A stretch of DNA of 64,000 nucleotides from Catenovulum sediminis (GCF_007289895.1 NZ_CP041660.1:1302001-1366000); one strand, 5' to 3'; positions 8,380 through 17,417 are shown, counted from the first letter of the stretch. Numbers and translations are program-made. The notes: a model not told the origin generated them from the sequence alone.

Positions 8380-9348
8380 TTACACCAATAAGGTACTAAA
8401 GCTTGGATTATCCAAAGGGCGATTAATCACGATTTCAAGTTTAGCTGTACTTTGTAATCTTGCTGGTTCAAAGCGGACATCGTCTTGAACGGCATTGATT
8501 TTCAAAATACCTTTATTGGTTTTTACAATCGCTTTAACGCGCTGAGCTTTCATATCCGTAATCCAATCTAACAAGTCTGTTAGTTCAAATTCTACATTTT
8601 GATTTATCAGCCAACCATAACTCCAATAACCATCTGAAAAATGCGAGCGCATAATCCAACTTTCACCTTCAGGCAATTCTAGCGCTTCTGTCACTTCATG
8701 TTGCGCGGCTAAATGTTGATTACTTGCAACGATAGCCGACGCTTTTGTTTTCGCCGGTTTATCTAACCATTCTACCGCTATCTGCCCGTAACTTATCTGG
8801 GCCAATTGAGTCGCGTTAGGGTATTGAGCGCTCCATTCAACAAAATTATCCAATTGCTGCTGTGATGCTTGCTCTACTTTATTAGCAATTAAAATATCGG
8901 CGATTTGCGCTTGGGCAATAAAATTTTCGTTCTCTAAATATCTGGGATCCGCCAAACAAGCCGGATCGACCATAGTAATAGTTGCACGTACATCGAGATA
9001 TTTGCTCAAAATCTCATCCTGTAACGTTTCCATAATTTTTTTGGGATGCCCTAAACCAGTTGGTTCAATCAAAATGCGATCTGGCTGCTGCTTAATTAAC
9101 TCATTGAGTCCGACTCGCATGCCAACCCCTTGCACACAACACATGCAACCACCAGGGACTTGCTTAATCACGGCGCCAGAATCTTGCAGCAGTGCACCAT
9201 CAACCCCGATCTCACCAAATTCGTTTACGAGTACGGCCCAGTTTTCATTTTCTGGTTTATGTTTTAATAGATGTTGTATGGCCGTTGTTTTACCAACACC
9301 TAGGAAACCTGTAATTAAATTAGTTGGTATTTTTTTACTTATTTGCAC
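8380..9348 (-). CDS. COG0523 (CobW/YjiA-like) metal-trafficking GTPase
   Basis: A 322-residue G3E-family P-loop GTPase. It has Walker A (GFLGVGKTTAI, about residues 14-24), the metal-binding GGCMCCVQG motif (a CxCC variant, about 67-75), LIEPTGLGHPKKIMETL as the switch/Walker B region, and ANKVEQ as the NKxD-like guanine motif. The C-terminal CobW_C domain carries WSYGWLIN. Such proteins deliver zinc or other metals to client enzymes, or act in cobalamin synthesis; no cobalamin genes are near, so a zinc-chaperone-like role is likelier. The GTG start is chosen because AAGGG lies seven bases upstream and no earlier ATG is in frame. No clear Zur box was found upstream. Confidence 0.85.
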   Translation of the reverse strand: MQISKKIPTNLITGFLGVGKTTAIQHLLKHKPENENWAVLVNEFGEIGVDGALLQDSGAVIKQVPGGCMCCVQGVGMRVGLNELIKQQPDRILIEPTGLGHPKKIMETLQDEILSKYLDVRATITMVDPACLADPRYLENENFIAQAQIADILIANKVEQASQQQLDNFVEWSAQYPNATQLAQISYGQIAVEWLDKPAKTKASAIVASNQHLAAQHEVTEALELPEGESWIMRSHFSDGYWSYGWLINQNVEFELTDLLDWITDMKAQRVKAIVKTNKGILKINAVQDDVRFEPARLQSTAKLEIVINRPLDNPSFSTLLV

Positions 9349-9694
9349 GATAAACCCTTTCTGCTTTGGTCGTGGAATTCACTTTTGCAACGGTGAAAAA
9401 TTATTTATTTTTTCAAGCTAGAGCTCAATCACCTGTACTCTATCGTTTGTGCTCAAACTAATAACGCTAAAATCAAAACGCAGGTTTGAAAACTCTAGTT
9501 GTCCGTCACAATCCCTTCTTAATTTTTTATTATTTGTTGTTATACGATATTAGTGCACAAGCTGGCTCATGTTTCAACTAAGTTCGCATAGGTATTTGTC
9601 ATAAAAATGGAAGCTTTATCATAGTTTTGTTGCAATCGAACACTAAATATACCTAAACTCATCATATTCAAGGAATAAAACTAAAAGGGAACTT
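9349..9694. other. 346-bp divergent intergenic region
   Basis: It separates the divergent COG0523 GTPase and comM genes and must hold both promoters. It is AT-rich and I see no RNA gene, open frame with a ribosome-binding site, or strong inverted repeat. GTTATACGATATTA near 9543 faintly resembles half of a Zur box but is too degenerate to call. Confidence 0.5.
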
Positions 9695-11215
9695 ATGCCT
9701 TTAGCAATCGTTTATAGCCGAGCAAGAATAGCCATTGATGCACCACTGGTCACAGTAGAGGTGCATTTATCTAACGGACTACCTGCATTTGGTATCGTCG
9801 GACTCCCAGAAACTTCGGTAAAAGAAGCGAGAGACCGCGTACGCAGCGCGATCATCAACAGTGAATTTGAATTTCCCGACAAACGTATCACGGTCAATCT
9901 TGCCCCTGCCGACTTACCGAAAGAAGGCGGCCGTTTCGATTTAGCAATTGCAGTTGGGATATTGGCAGCCAGTGGACAAATTCCCTTAGATGCATTGCAG
10001 AATTATGAATTTGTTGCCGAACTCGCCTTATCTGGTGATTTAAGACCAATTATTGGTGAAATCCCATTTACCATAGCCTGCCACGGCCAAAAACGAGCAG
10101 CCGTCATGACTCACAAGAACGCCAGTATTGCTGCACATATTAATCAAGCAAAAGTTTACGCAGCGACAAACCTGCGCGCTGTGCAACAACACCTAGCGGG
10201 TGAAAAATCTTTACCACCCGCCGAGAAAAGTCAAACAGACGACTCACATTACGAAAAAATGCTGGATATGACCGACGTTATTGGCCAGACGCACGCTAAA
10301 AAAGCACTCGAAATAGCGGCCGCTGGCGGACATCACATGCTGATGCTTGGTCCACCCGGCACGGGTAAAACCATGCTAGCGGAACGATTGCCGAGTATTT
10401 TGCCAGAAATGAATGAACAAGAAGCAATAACCACAGCGGCAATTCATTCAATCAGCGGCAAAAACGCAGCGCTAGAAAACTGGCAAGTACGCCCGTTTCG
10501 TCATCCCCATCATACCTGTTCAGCAGTTGCTTTAGTGGGGGGCTCAAGTAACCCGAAACCGGGTGAAATCTCATTGGCCCACAATGGTGTATTATTTTTA
10601 GATGAACTTCCCGAGTTTGACCGCAAAGTCATCGATGTACTGCGCGAACCGCTAGAATCAGGTATGGTAACCATTAGCCGTGCGGCCAGACAGGTAGATT
10701 TTCCAGCAAAATTTCAGCTGATAGCGGCACTCAACCCATCCCCATGTGGACATTACAATGATGAGCAAATGCGCTCAACGCCAGAACAGATGTTGCGTTA
10801 TTTAAATAAACTGTCCGGACCATTTTTAGACCGCATTGATATTCAAATTGAAGTTGCCCGTTTACCCAAAGGCAGTTTGACACAAAAAAATGACCGAGGT
10901 GAAACCTCCAAGGTCATTCGCCAACGGGTCGTTGAGGCCCGAAATCGACAATTTGCACGACAAGATAAATTAAATTGTGATCTATCAAACAAGGAATTAG
11001 AAGCGGTAGCGGGAATAGACAAAGCGGATGCAGACTTTTTAGAAACCGCAATCGAAAAACTCGACCTATCCATTCGTGCTTTTCATCGACTCTTAAAAGT
11101 TGCGCGCACAATTGCTGATTTAAATGCACAAGCTAATGTAGACCGCACACATTTAGCGCAAGCGCTTGGCTACAGAGCCATGGACAGATTATTAAGGAGT
11201 TTACATAACATCTGA
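9695..11215 (+). CDS. comM: ComM/YifB-family Mg-chelatase-like AAA+ ATPase
   Basis: ComM is a hexameric helicase that speeds branch migration when transformed DNA is integrated. The 506-residue protein has the N-terminal ChlI-like domain (VEVHLSNGLPAFGIVGLPE), then an AAA+ core with Walker A (LMLGPPGTGKTMLAERLPS, about residues 217-235), Walker B (VLFLDELPEF, about 300-309) and a sensor region (AALNPSPCGHY). A C-terminal Mg_chelatase_C region follows (LDRIDIQIEV to YRAMDRLLR). The length is normal for the family. AGGGAAC stands just before the ATG. It is monocistronic, or weakly linked to the ubiF-like gene 49 bases on. Confidence 0.95.
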   Translation: MPLAIVYSRARIAIDAPLVTVEVHLSNGLPAFGIVGLPETSVKEARDRVRSAIINSEFEFPDKRITVNLAPADLPKEGGRFDLAIAVGILAASGQIPLDALQNYEFVAELALSGDLRPIIGEIPFTIACHGQKRAAVMTHKNASIAAHINQAKVYAATNLRAVQQHLAGEKSLPPAEKSQTDDSHYEKMLDMTDVIGQTHAKKALEIAAAGGHHMLMLGPPGTGKTMLAERLPSILPEMNEQEAITTAAIHSISGKNAALENWQVRPFRHPHHTCSAVALVGGSSNPKPGEISLAHNGVLFLDELPEFDRKVIDVLREPLESGMVTISRAARQVDFPAKFQLIAALNPSPCGHYNDEQMRSTPEQMLRYLNKLSGPFLDRIDIQIEVARLPKGSLTQKNDRGETSKVIRQRVVEARNRQFARQDKLNCDLSNKELEAVAGIDKADADFLETAIEKLDLSIRAFHRLLKVARTIADLNAQANVDRTHLAQALGYRAMDRLLRSLHNI

Positions 11216-11264
11216 TTGGCTGTGTTATCATAGCGTCCAACTTACCGAGTTTGGACAATATGCT

Positions 11265-12437
11265 GTGAGTTTGGAAAGAGATTTTGACATTATAATCGTA
11301 GGCGCAGGCATGGTTGGTGCATCTGTCGCATCGGCCTTGCAGAGCTTATCTTTTAATTGTTTGTTACTCGACAAACAACAGCCCCAAAGAATGAAAGATC
11401 GGCTAGAACCTCAGCTGCGCATTTCATCTATCAGCAAAGGATCAATTGACTGGTTGCAAAGCTTAGGGATATGGCAAAAACTCAATATCAATCGTATTCG
11501 CTATTACAACCAACTCAGTGTTGCAGAAAAAGGTGGTTCGAACTGCACTTTTGACGCTCAATCATTAGCTCTCCAAACTTTAGGCTGTTTTGTTGAAAAC
11601 AATTATTTACAAACCTGTGCACAAGATACCTTTGCAGGCCAGTTGAGCTTTGAGCAAATCACCTCAGTCCAGTTTTATAGAGATAAATGGCAATTATATA
11701 CCCTAGACGGGCACTGCTATTCCAGCAAACTGTTGATTGCCGCTGACGGAGCTAATTCACAGATACGAAAAGCATTAGGACTAGCAACTTATGGCTGGCA
11801 ATATCCACAACACTGCTTATCGGTAAATATCAAACTACAGCAAGATTCAGGGCACCACACTTGGCAGAAATTTGATGAAGCCGGCGCTTATGCATTTTTA
11901 CCACTTTTTGCTCAGTATGCGAGCCTGATTTTATACCGCCCAGTCAATGTTATTAACGACTTCAAAAACAAAACAAACAAACAGCAAAAAGCCTTACTAG
12001 CCGGAATATATGGTGGCGATATCGCCGATTTTGAAATTGTGGAGAGTGCAAGTTTTCCACTGAAAAAAATGACAGCGCATACGACAAGTAAAAAAGGTGC
12101 GATACTAATCGGAGACGCTGCACACACGATACACCCGTTAGCTGGGCAAGGTGTTAACTTAGGGTTTCGAGATGCTATTCAACTCGTGTCGCAAATTAAA
12201 AATGCACATTCTTTGGACGACTTACAACATGATACATACTGGCACGCCTATAACCGCAAACGTGCTTTAGATGTGATATCCATGAGTGGCTTAATGGACT
12301 TAATCTACTTCGCGTATCAAAGCCAACCACCGATTATCAAATTATTGCGCAATACCGGCGTAGGTATGTTGAACATCACGCCACCACTGAAAAACTTTAT
12401 TTTGAAAAATGCACTGGGAGAGATACAAATTGACTAA
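11265..12437 (+). CDS. ubiF: UbiH/UbiF-family FAD-dependent hydroxylase (probable UbiF)
   Basis: A 390-residue flavoprotein monooxygenase of ubiquinone synthesis. It shows the FAD Rossmann motif DIIIVGAGMVGASVASAL at its start, the central LLIAADGANSQIRKALG motif (DG), and GDAAHTIHPLAGQGVNLGFRD, which is the family signature (about residues 283-303). UbiH and UbiI are normally encoded beside pepP; a free-standing member of this length is more likely UbiF (C-6 hydroxylase), though sequence alone does not prove it. The start is GTG at 11265; the ATG five bases earlier runs straight into a stop. The end overlaps the next gene by eight bases. Confidence 0.82.
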   Translation: MSLERDFDIIIVGAGMVGASVASALQSLSFNCLLLDKQQPQRMKDRLEPQLRISSISKGSIDWLQSLGIWQKLNINRIRYYNQLSVAEKGGSNCTFDAQSLALQTLGCFVENNYLQTCAQDTFAGQLSFEQITSVQFYRDKWQLYTLDGHCYSSKLLIAADGANSQIRKALGLATYGWQYPQHCLSVNIKLQQDSGHHTWQKFDEAGAYAFLPLFAQYASLILYRPVNVINDFKNKTNKQQKALLAGIYGGDIADFEIVESASFPLKKMTAHTTSKKGAILIGDAAHTIHPLAGQGVNLGFRDAIQLVSQIKNAHSLDDLQHDTYWHAYNRKRALDVISMSGLMDLIYFAYQSQPPIIKLLRNTGVGMLNITPPLKNFILKNALGEIQID

Positions 12438-12861
12438 CAAGAGTCTTACCGTTACTGTTTTTATATTTTCGTTGTTGACCAGTTTAAATGTTTATTCTGC
12501 ACCCAGCGCAAGAGAAAAAGCCGATGCGCTGATAGAAAACTGCAAACAAAATAGTAAAACCACGTCGTCTTATGCTATCTGTCTAGATGAAAGCGCCAAA
12601 CAAGTTGATCGTGAGTTACAAGCATGGGTATTCGATGCAGAAGAAAAGCTGCAAGCTCAAATGGGCAAAAATGGCAATGAATCGATTTTGTCAGAATATC
12701 GACGGGCCAATAAACATTACGAAAAATTTATCGAATCACAGTGTCGTAGTGTGTTTTTTCAAAACCTAACATCATCTGATGCGGCAAATGAATTTAGAAT
12801 ATGCAAGATTAAAAAAACACTGCAACGTATCCACCAGTTAAAAGAAGACTCAATTGATTAG
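12430..12861 (+). CDS. LprI-like (DUF1311) secreted small protein
   Basis: A 143-residue protein with a signal peptide (MTNKSLTVTVFIFSLLTSLN, cut near VYSA). The mature part has four cysteines (NCKQ, AICLDE, ESQCRS, FRICKI) and the helical pattern CLDESAKQVDRELQ ... EYRRANKHYEKFIESQC, which fits the lysozyme-inhibitor LprI/DUF1311 group. It may protect peptidoglycan in the periplasm; this is by family only. The start is TTG at 12430, with GGGAGA eight bases upstream; it overlaps the ubiF-like stop by eight bases. An in-frame ATG at 12409 would add seven residues and blur the signal peptide. Confidence 0.6.
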   Translation: MTNKSLTVTVFIFSLLTSLNVYSAPSAREKADALIENCKQNSKTTSSYAICLDESAKQVDRELQAWVFDAEEKLQAQMGKNGNESILSEYRRANKHYEKFIESQCRSVFFQNLTSSDAANEFRICKIKKTLQRIHQLKEDSID

Positions 12862-13831
12862 GTATTTAAGAATAGCGCTATATCCAAGCGCATTATTAGG
12901 TCTGATATTATTTTGGCTATGGGCTGACAAACCACTTAGCCCTGTTGAGTTAATCACCCAATACTGGAGTTCTGCCTTTACTATGGTATTTGGCTCTTTT
13001 GTGGCTGGCATTACCCCATTAGGGGGCGGTGCGGTCGCTTTTCCAGTGCTCACTAAAGTATTTTCCGTAGATGCGATTGACGCTAAATATTTTAGCCTGA
13101 CCATTCAAACAATAGGGATGGGTTTTGCCACTCTATTTTTCATCAGCAAGCGTGTGAAAATACATTGGGAACTGCTGGTATACTGTTTCCCTGCCGCTAT
13201 TTTAGTCTTGCCTTATGCGCTCAACCAAACCAGTTTAAGCGCACAATGGCTGCGATTTGCATTTAGTGAGTTTATTCTAGTGACCGCTTGGGTGTTATGG
13301 TTGTGTAACCATACACTGCATGCACGCAGGCATGACTTAAAGTACAAACCTCTGATCTTGTTTTTAACGGCGATACTAGGTAGTTTTTTATCCGCCAGTA
13401 TCGGCTCTGGTTCAGATGTCGTGCTGTTTTTTGTACTCGTGTACGTACTCAAATACCCGATAAAAGAAGCCATCCCCAGTACCGTCGTTTTGATGGCATT
13501 TAATGCGATTTGCGCAACACTGTGGTTTGTTTTTATAGATCCGATAGCGTTGTCTGACTTTGTCATCCACAGCTGGTGGACCGCCTGTATTATTGCAGCA
13601 ATAGGAGCGCCATTAGGGGCTTTTATGCTGACAGTGCTTAAAGAGCATGTCCTACGCAAGCTTATTTATCTTGTGATTTGTTTAGAACTGCTCAGCACTA
13701 TATTCAATCAAACACTAGATATTGAACTGCGTTACTTAGTCGCAGCTTCTAGCTGTGTATTGCTGCTGCTAATTGCCAGAAAAAGGCTGCATTTAAGGCG
13801 CATAAAAATCGCAGAACAACAGAAGCTATAG
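12854..13831 (+). CDS. TSUP (TauE/SafE) family membrane permease
   Basis: A 325-residue polytopic membrane protein with about eight hydrophobic segments. The first repeat holds GITPLGGGAVAFPVLTKVF and the second ILGSFLSASIGSGSDVVLFF; the pair of small-residue-rich loops is typical of TSUP carriers that move sulfonates, sulfite, sulfoacetate or other organic anions. The substrate is unknown. It starts at a TTG that overlaps the previous stop by eight bases, exactly as the previous gene overlaps ubiF, so the three genes are very probably one translationally coupled operon. The reason for grouping with ubiquinone synthesis is not clear. Confidence 0.85.
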   Translation: MIRYLRIALYPSALLGLILFWLWADKPLSPVELITQYWSSAFTMVFGSFVAGITPLGGGAVAFPVLTKVFSVDAIDAKYFSLTIQTIGMGFATLFFISKRVKIHWELLVYCFPAAILVLPYALNQTSLSAQWLRFAFSEFILVTAWVLWLCNHTLHARRHDLKYKPLILFLTAILGSFLSASIGSGSDVVLFFVLVYVLKYPIKEAIPSTVVLMAFNAICATLWFVFIDPIALSDFVIHSWWTACIIAAIGAPLGAFMLTVLKEHVLRKLIYLVICLELLSTIFNQTLDIELRYLVAASSCVLLLLIARKRLHLRRIKIAEQQKL

Positions 13832-13837
13832 ATGCTC

Positions 13838-13883
13838 GAGCGACGAGCGACGAGCGACGAGCGACGAGCGACGAGCGACGAGC
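13838..13883. repeat. Heptamer tandem repeat (GAGCGAC)n
   Basis: Six perfect head-to-tail copies of GAGCGAC plus a partial one begin seven bases after the TSUP stop codon. Read on the minus strand the unit is CTCGTCG, a relative of the other heptamers in this region. Confidence 0.95.
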
Positions 13884-13889
13884 AAAAAG

Positions 13890-13959
13890 TTTCAAGTTTC
13901 AAGTTTCAAGTTTCAAGTTTCAAGTTTCAAGTTTCAAGTTTCAAGTTTCAAGTTTCAAG
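13890..13959. repeat. Heptamer tandem repeat (TTTCAAG)10
   Basis: Ten perfect copies of TTTCAAG (70 bases) follow the first tract after a six-base gap. On the minus strand the unit is CTTGAAA, again of the form CTYG followed by three bases. Confidence 0.97.
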
Positions 13960-13964
13960 TGAAT

Positions 13965-13990
13965 TGTAGGTCCGGCCTTTAGGCCGACAA
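13965..13990 (-). repeat. Solitary, inverted copy of the palindromic element
   Basis: TGTAGGTCCGGCCTTTAGG... is the reverse complement of the palindromic core found nine times between 14180 and 14830. It lies directly after the (TTTCAAG) tract. The 190 bases between it and the array hold no gene or repeat that I can see. Confidence 0.9.
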
Positions 13991-14180
13991 GCTTTTAAAC
14001 AATTTAATTTTCACAACATAAACACCACCTGCAACCCTTAACGCCATGCTATTTATCAGCGGTCTCTATGTCTTTGAATTACCATCACCACAAACAATTG
14101 ACATGCCAATTATTAGGGGCACTTAAAGGTGGGGAACGGTTAACTGTATAAATAATAGCTTGTAACTTATAATCTAAGAA

Positions 14181-14830
14181 ATCGTCGGGCTAAAGCCACG
14201 ACCTACAAAAAGCAGCATTACTTGCAACTTATCGCTCGTAGCTCGCAGAATTTGTCGGGCTAAAGCCACGACCTACAAAAACAGCATTACTTGTAACTTA
14301 AAACTTGTAGCTCGTAGAATTTGTCGGGCTGAAGCCACGACCTACAAAAAACAGCATTACTTGTAGCTTAAAGCTTGTAGCTCGTAGAATTTGTCGGGCT
14401 GAAGCCACGACCTACATAAACAGCATTGCTTGTAGCTTATAGCTCGTAGCTCGTAGAATTTGTCGGCCTAAAGGCCCGACCTACAAAAACAGCATTACTT
14501 GTAACTTAAAGCTTGTAGCTCGTAGAATTTGTCGGCCTAAAGGCCCGACCTACAAAAAACAGCATTACTTGTAACTTAAAGCTTGTAGCTCGTAGAATTT
14601 GTCGGCCTAAAGGCCCGGCCTACAAAAACAGTATTGCTTGTAGCTTATAGCTCGTAGCTCGTAGCTCGTAGCTCGCAGAATTTGTCGGACTGAAGCCACG
14701 ATCTACAAAAACAGCATTACTTGCAACTTGTAGCTTGTAGCTCGTAGCTCGTAGCTCGTAGCTCGTAGCTCGTAGCTCGTAGCTCGTAGCTCGTAGAATT
14801 TGTCTGGCTGAAGCCACGACCTACAAAATT
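14181..14830 (+). repeat. Nine-copy array of a ~70-bp palindromic repeat with internal heptamers
   Basis: The core GTCGGGCTAAAGCCACGAC or GTCGGCCTAAAGGCCCGAC, then CTACAAAAA, recurs with GTC at 14184, 14254, 14323, 14393, 14462, 14531, 14601, 14684 and 14802. Spacing is 69-70 bases for the first seven and then 83 and 118, the extra length being added copies of the heptamer AGCTCGT. The spacer reads CAGCATTACTTGTAACTTAA and then copies of CTTGTAG/CTCGTAG. Core stems co-vary between copies (GGCT..AGCC against GCCT..AGGC), so the hairpin is kept while its sequence changes. It lies at the meeting point of the TSUP operon and the tRNA operon. Confidence 0.95.
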
Positions 14831-14867
14831 TTCTTAGATTAGATTTTTAAGTGTATCGGAAATTAAA

Positions 14868-14942
14868 TGGCTGGGGTACCAAGATTCGAACTTGGGAATG
14901 GCAGGATCAAAACCTGCTGCCTTACCGCTTGGCGATACCCCA
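14868..14942 (-). tRNA. tRNA-Gln (anticodon TTG), copy 1
   Basis: The minus strand folds as a full cloverleaf: acceptor TGGGGTA..TACCCCA, TTCGAAT T-loop, anticodon loop TTTTGAT with TTG, and an encoded CCA end. The anticodon stem is GCAGG/CCTGC. It is the last gene of a Met-Leu-Gln-Gln operon. Confidence 0.97.
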
Positions 14943-14962
14943 GCAAGGGGACGATAGAGAGA

Positions 14963-15037
14963 TGGCTGGGGTACCAAGATTCGAACTTGGGAATGGCGGG
15001 ATCAAAACCCGCTGCCTTACCGCTTGGCGATACCCCA
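14963..15037 (-). tRNA. tRNA-Gln (anticodon TTG), copy 2
   Basis: Nearly identical to the neighbouring tRNA-Gln, with encoded CCA. The anticodon stem is GCGGG/CCCGC, so an A-T pair in one copy is a G-C pair in the other. The two genes are separated by 20 bases. Confidence 0.97.
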
Positions 15038-15041
15038 GCAA

Positions 15042-15124
<83 letters not shown>

Positions 15125-15132
15125 ATAAAAAA

Positions 15133-15209
15133 TGGTGGCTACAGCGGGAATCGAACCTGCGACCCCAGCATTATGAGTGCTGTGCTCTAACCAGCTGAGC
15201 TATGTAGCC
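15133..15209 (-). tRNA. tRNA-Met (elongator, anticodon CAT)
   Basis: Minus strand: GGCTACATAGCTCAGCTGGT at the 5' end, anticodon loop CTCATAA (CAT), GGTTCGATTC T-arm and encoded CCA. The first pair is G-C and the sequence is elongator-like, not initiator. First gene of the operon, as metT is in E. coli. Confidence 0.95.
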
Positions 15210-15237
15210 ACTACCCTCGCCTCAGCGAGTGGCGCGT

Positions 15238-15266
15238 ATTATGCTGATATGACTGGTACTCGTCAA
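15238..15266 (-). promoter_or_regulatory. Sigma-70 promoter of the tRNA operon
   Basis: On the minus strand TTGACG (15266-15261), a 17-base spacer and CATAAT (15243-15238) are followed by the GC-rich discriminator ACGCGCC. That discriminator is typical of stable-RNA promoters under stringent (ppGpp/DksA) control. The first tRNA begins about 29 bases after the -10 box. Confidence 0.85.
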
Positions 15267-15659
15267 CCCCTTTTTTTCAACTTTTCACACTGTTTTTGTA
15301 GTTTTTATGCAATTAAACAAAAAAACAACAAAAGACGTATATAAAACAAGCAAAACTGGCTTAAACAGAGACACCTGAACCCTAATTATTCGTTCTCTCT
15401 AGTAAATCTACAAACTTTATAATAAATCTTTATAAGCAGGGATAGTTTCTAGAAAAGTTTGACAATCTAACCTATGCAACAGTGCTTTGCGCTGACAAAC
15501 GGATAAAGCACCCCAGCAAGCCGTTTTTCAAGCCGAGACAATGATTCAAGCCTCTTCACAGTTTTGACTGCACTTACAATGTTTTCTATGGCAATGCCAA
15601 TTAAATACCAATCAATGACGAAGGAGCATTTATTCAAGAATGGGGTTGTACACAAAAAC
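15267..15659. other. 393-bp gene-poor stretch upstream of the tRNA operon
   Basis: It lies between the tRNA promoter and the ychF terminator. A 64-codon minus-strand open frame (15467-15661) shows no recognisable domain or clear ribosome-binding site and is not called. I see no other RNA gene or repeat here. Confidence 0.45.
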
Positions 15660-15696
15660 AAAAAAACCTGATTCAGATTAAATATCGAAATCAGGC
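15660..15696 (-). terminator. Terminator of the rplY-pth-ychF operon
   Basis: On the minus strand CCTGATT ... AATCAGG form a 7-bp stem with a 15-base loop and are followed by seven T. It lies 32 bases after the ychF stop. Confidence 0.75.
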
Positions 15697-15727
15697 TTTG
15701 ATACTACTTTAGAAATGAAACTACAAA

Positions 15728-16819
15728 TTAAACATTAAAACGGAAGTGAATAACATCGCCATCTTTAACAATATATTCTTTACCTTCTAAACGCCATTTA
15801 CCCGCGTCTTTAGCTCCAGATTCACCGTTATGCTCAATATAATCATCGTAACCGACAACTTCTGCGCGAATAAAACCTTTTTCAAAATCGGTGTGGATCT
15901 TACCGGCAGCTTGTGGTGCTGTAGAGTTAACCTTAATCGTCCATGCGCGGACTTCTTTAGGGCCAGCTGTAAAATAGGTATGTAAATTCAACAGCTCATA
16001 ACCACCGCGAATAACCCGGTTTAAACCAGGCTCAGTTAAGCCTAAATCATCCATAAATTCTTTTCGGTCTTCGTCATCCAATTCAGACAACTCAGCTTCA
16101 ATTTCGGCACAGACCGGCACAACAACCGCATTTTCTTTTTCAGCTATCGCCCGTACACGATCTAAGTAAGGGTTATTTTCAAAACCATCATCACTGACAT
16201 TCGCAATGTACATCGTTGGTTTGATAGTTAAGAAATTTAAATGGCTAATAATTTTCTTTTCATCCGCATCTAAATCGAGCGTGCGTAGCATTAAGCCTTC
16301 ATCTAACGTCGGCTTAATTTTTTCTAATACTTCCAATTCTGCTTTAGCGTCTTTATCGCCGCCTTTTGCGCGTTTAGCGGCACGCTGCATGGCTTTTTCA
16401 GCAGTGTCCATATCAGACAAAGCCAGTTCGGTATTGATTACATCAATATCGTCTTCAGGATTTACTTTGCCCGCAACGTGAACTACGTTGTCATTTTCAA
16501 AACAACGAACCACATGACCAATTGCATCTGTTTCACGAATGTTCGCCAAAAACTGATTACCTAACCCTTCACCTTTAGATGCACCTGCAACCAAACCGGC
16601 AATATCAACAAACTCCATGGTCGTCGGTAATATTTTTTGCGGATTTACTATCGCAGCTAATGCATTTAATCGAGGATCCGGCACAGGCACCACTCCTGTA
16701 TTGGGTTCGATTGTACAAAATGGAAAGTTAGCTGCTTCAATACCCGCTTTTGTTAAAGCGTTAAAAAGAGTCGACTTACCAACATTTGGTAAACCAACGA
16801 TACCGCATTTAAAACCCAT
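15728..16819 (-). CDS. ychF: Redox-regulated ribosome-binding ATPase YchF
   Basis: A 363-residue Obg-family P-loop ATPase (OLA1 type). It begins [20 protein letters not shown], with Walker [10 protein letters not shown] at about residues 8-16, and has [20 protein letters not shown] as switch II. The NKxD-like motif is replaced by NVSD, as expected for the ATP-preferring YchF branch. A C-terminal TGS domain follows ([21 protein letters not shown] ... [10 protein letters not shown]). It binds ribosomes and is a negative regulator of the oxidative stress response. It follows pth by ten bases, which is the standard gammaproteobacterial order. Confidence 0.97.
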   Translation of the reverse strand: MGFKCGIVGLPNVGKSTLFNALTKAGIEAANFPFCTIEPNTGVVPVPDPRLNALAAIVNPQKILPTTMEFVDIAGLVAGASKGEGLGNQFLANIRETDAIGHVVRCFENDNVVHVAGKVNPEDDIDVINTELALSDMDTAEKAMQRAAKRAKGGDKDAKAELEVLEKIKPTLDEGLMLRTLDLDADEKKIISHLNFLTIKPTMYIANVSDDGFENNPYLDRVRAIAEKENAVVVPVCAEIEAELSELDDEDRKEFMDDLGLTEPGLNRVIRGGYELLNLHTYFTAGPKEVRAWTIKVNSTAPQAAGKIHTDFEKGFIRAEVVGYDDYIEHNGESGAKDAGKWRLEGKEYIVKDGDVIHFRFNV

Positions 16820-16829
16820 AATTTTAGTC

Positions 16830-17417
16830 CTATGCTTTGAAACTGTGTAAGCGGCTTACCGCTTTGCTTAAACCATCACTCAATAGAATTTCTGTACATC
16901 TTACCGCTTCATCAATGGCTGCATCGATTTGCTGCTGCTCTGTGGCGGGAGCTTTACCCAATACATGGCCTGTCACTCTGTCTTTATGACCGGGATGCCC
17001 TATCCCGATCCGCAGGCGCATAAATTCTTTGTTATTTCCAAGACGACTAATGCTATCACGCAAGCCATTATGGCCACCATGACCGCCGCCACGTTTAAAC
17101 TTTGCAACGCCGGGTGGTAAATCCAATTCATCATGCGCGATTAAGATATTCTCTGCTGGGATTTTATAAAATTGAGCAAGTGAAGAGACTGCTTGACCAC
17201 TGCGATTCATAAAAGTGGTTGGAATTAATAAACGTATATCTTGACCACGAATTTGGATCTGAGCAGTAAAACCTTGATGTTTTGAATCTAATTTTAGAGT
17301 AGCCCGATAAATGTCTGCCAATTCTCTGACATACCATTCTCCGGCATTGTGGCGAGTTTTTGCGTATTCGGGGCCTGGATTACCTAGGCCCACAATCATC
17401 TGAACTTGTTCAGTCAT
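16830..17417 (-). CDS. pth: Peptidyl-tRNA hydrolase
   Basis: Pth releases peptides from prematurely dissociated peptidyl-tRNA and is essential. The 195-residue protein has the N-terminal [20 protein letters not shown] motif, in which Asn and His (RHNAG) are catalytic and substrate-binding. It also has [19 protein letters not shown] with the catalytic Asp, and GHGGHNGLR. Size and motifs match the bacterial enzyme. It sits between rplY (17 bases upstream) and ychF. Confidence 0.97.
   Translation of the reverse strand: MTEQVQMIVGLGNPGPEYAKTRHNAGEWYVRELADIYRATLKLDSKHQGFTAQIQIRGQDIRLLIPTTFMNRSGQAVSSLAQFYKIPAENILIAHDELDLPPGVAKFKRGGGHGGHNGLRDSISRLGNNKEFMRLRIGIGHPGHKDRVTGHVLGKAPATEQQQIDAAIDEAVRCTEILLSDGLSKAVSRLHSFKA

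Noticed and set aside
9535-9560. Possible Zur site upstream of the COG0523 GTPase
   Set aside because: Only one half (GTTATA) matches and the second half is poor; a similar string occurs at 8367, downstream of the gene, so it looks like chance.
14620-14817. Minus-strand open frame with repeated SYELRAT peptides
   Set aside because: It is produced by the AGCTCGT heptamers, has no ribosome-binding site and changes frame wherever the repeat number changes.
13838-14830. CRISPR array
   Set aside because: Repeats are regular, but the spacers are nearly identical to each other and there are no cas genes.
15467-15661. 64-codon minus-strand open frame
   Set aside because: No domain, no clear ribosome-binding site, and it ends near the ychF terminator; not supported as a gene.
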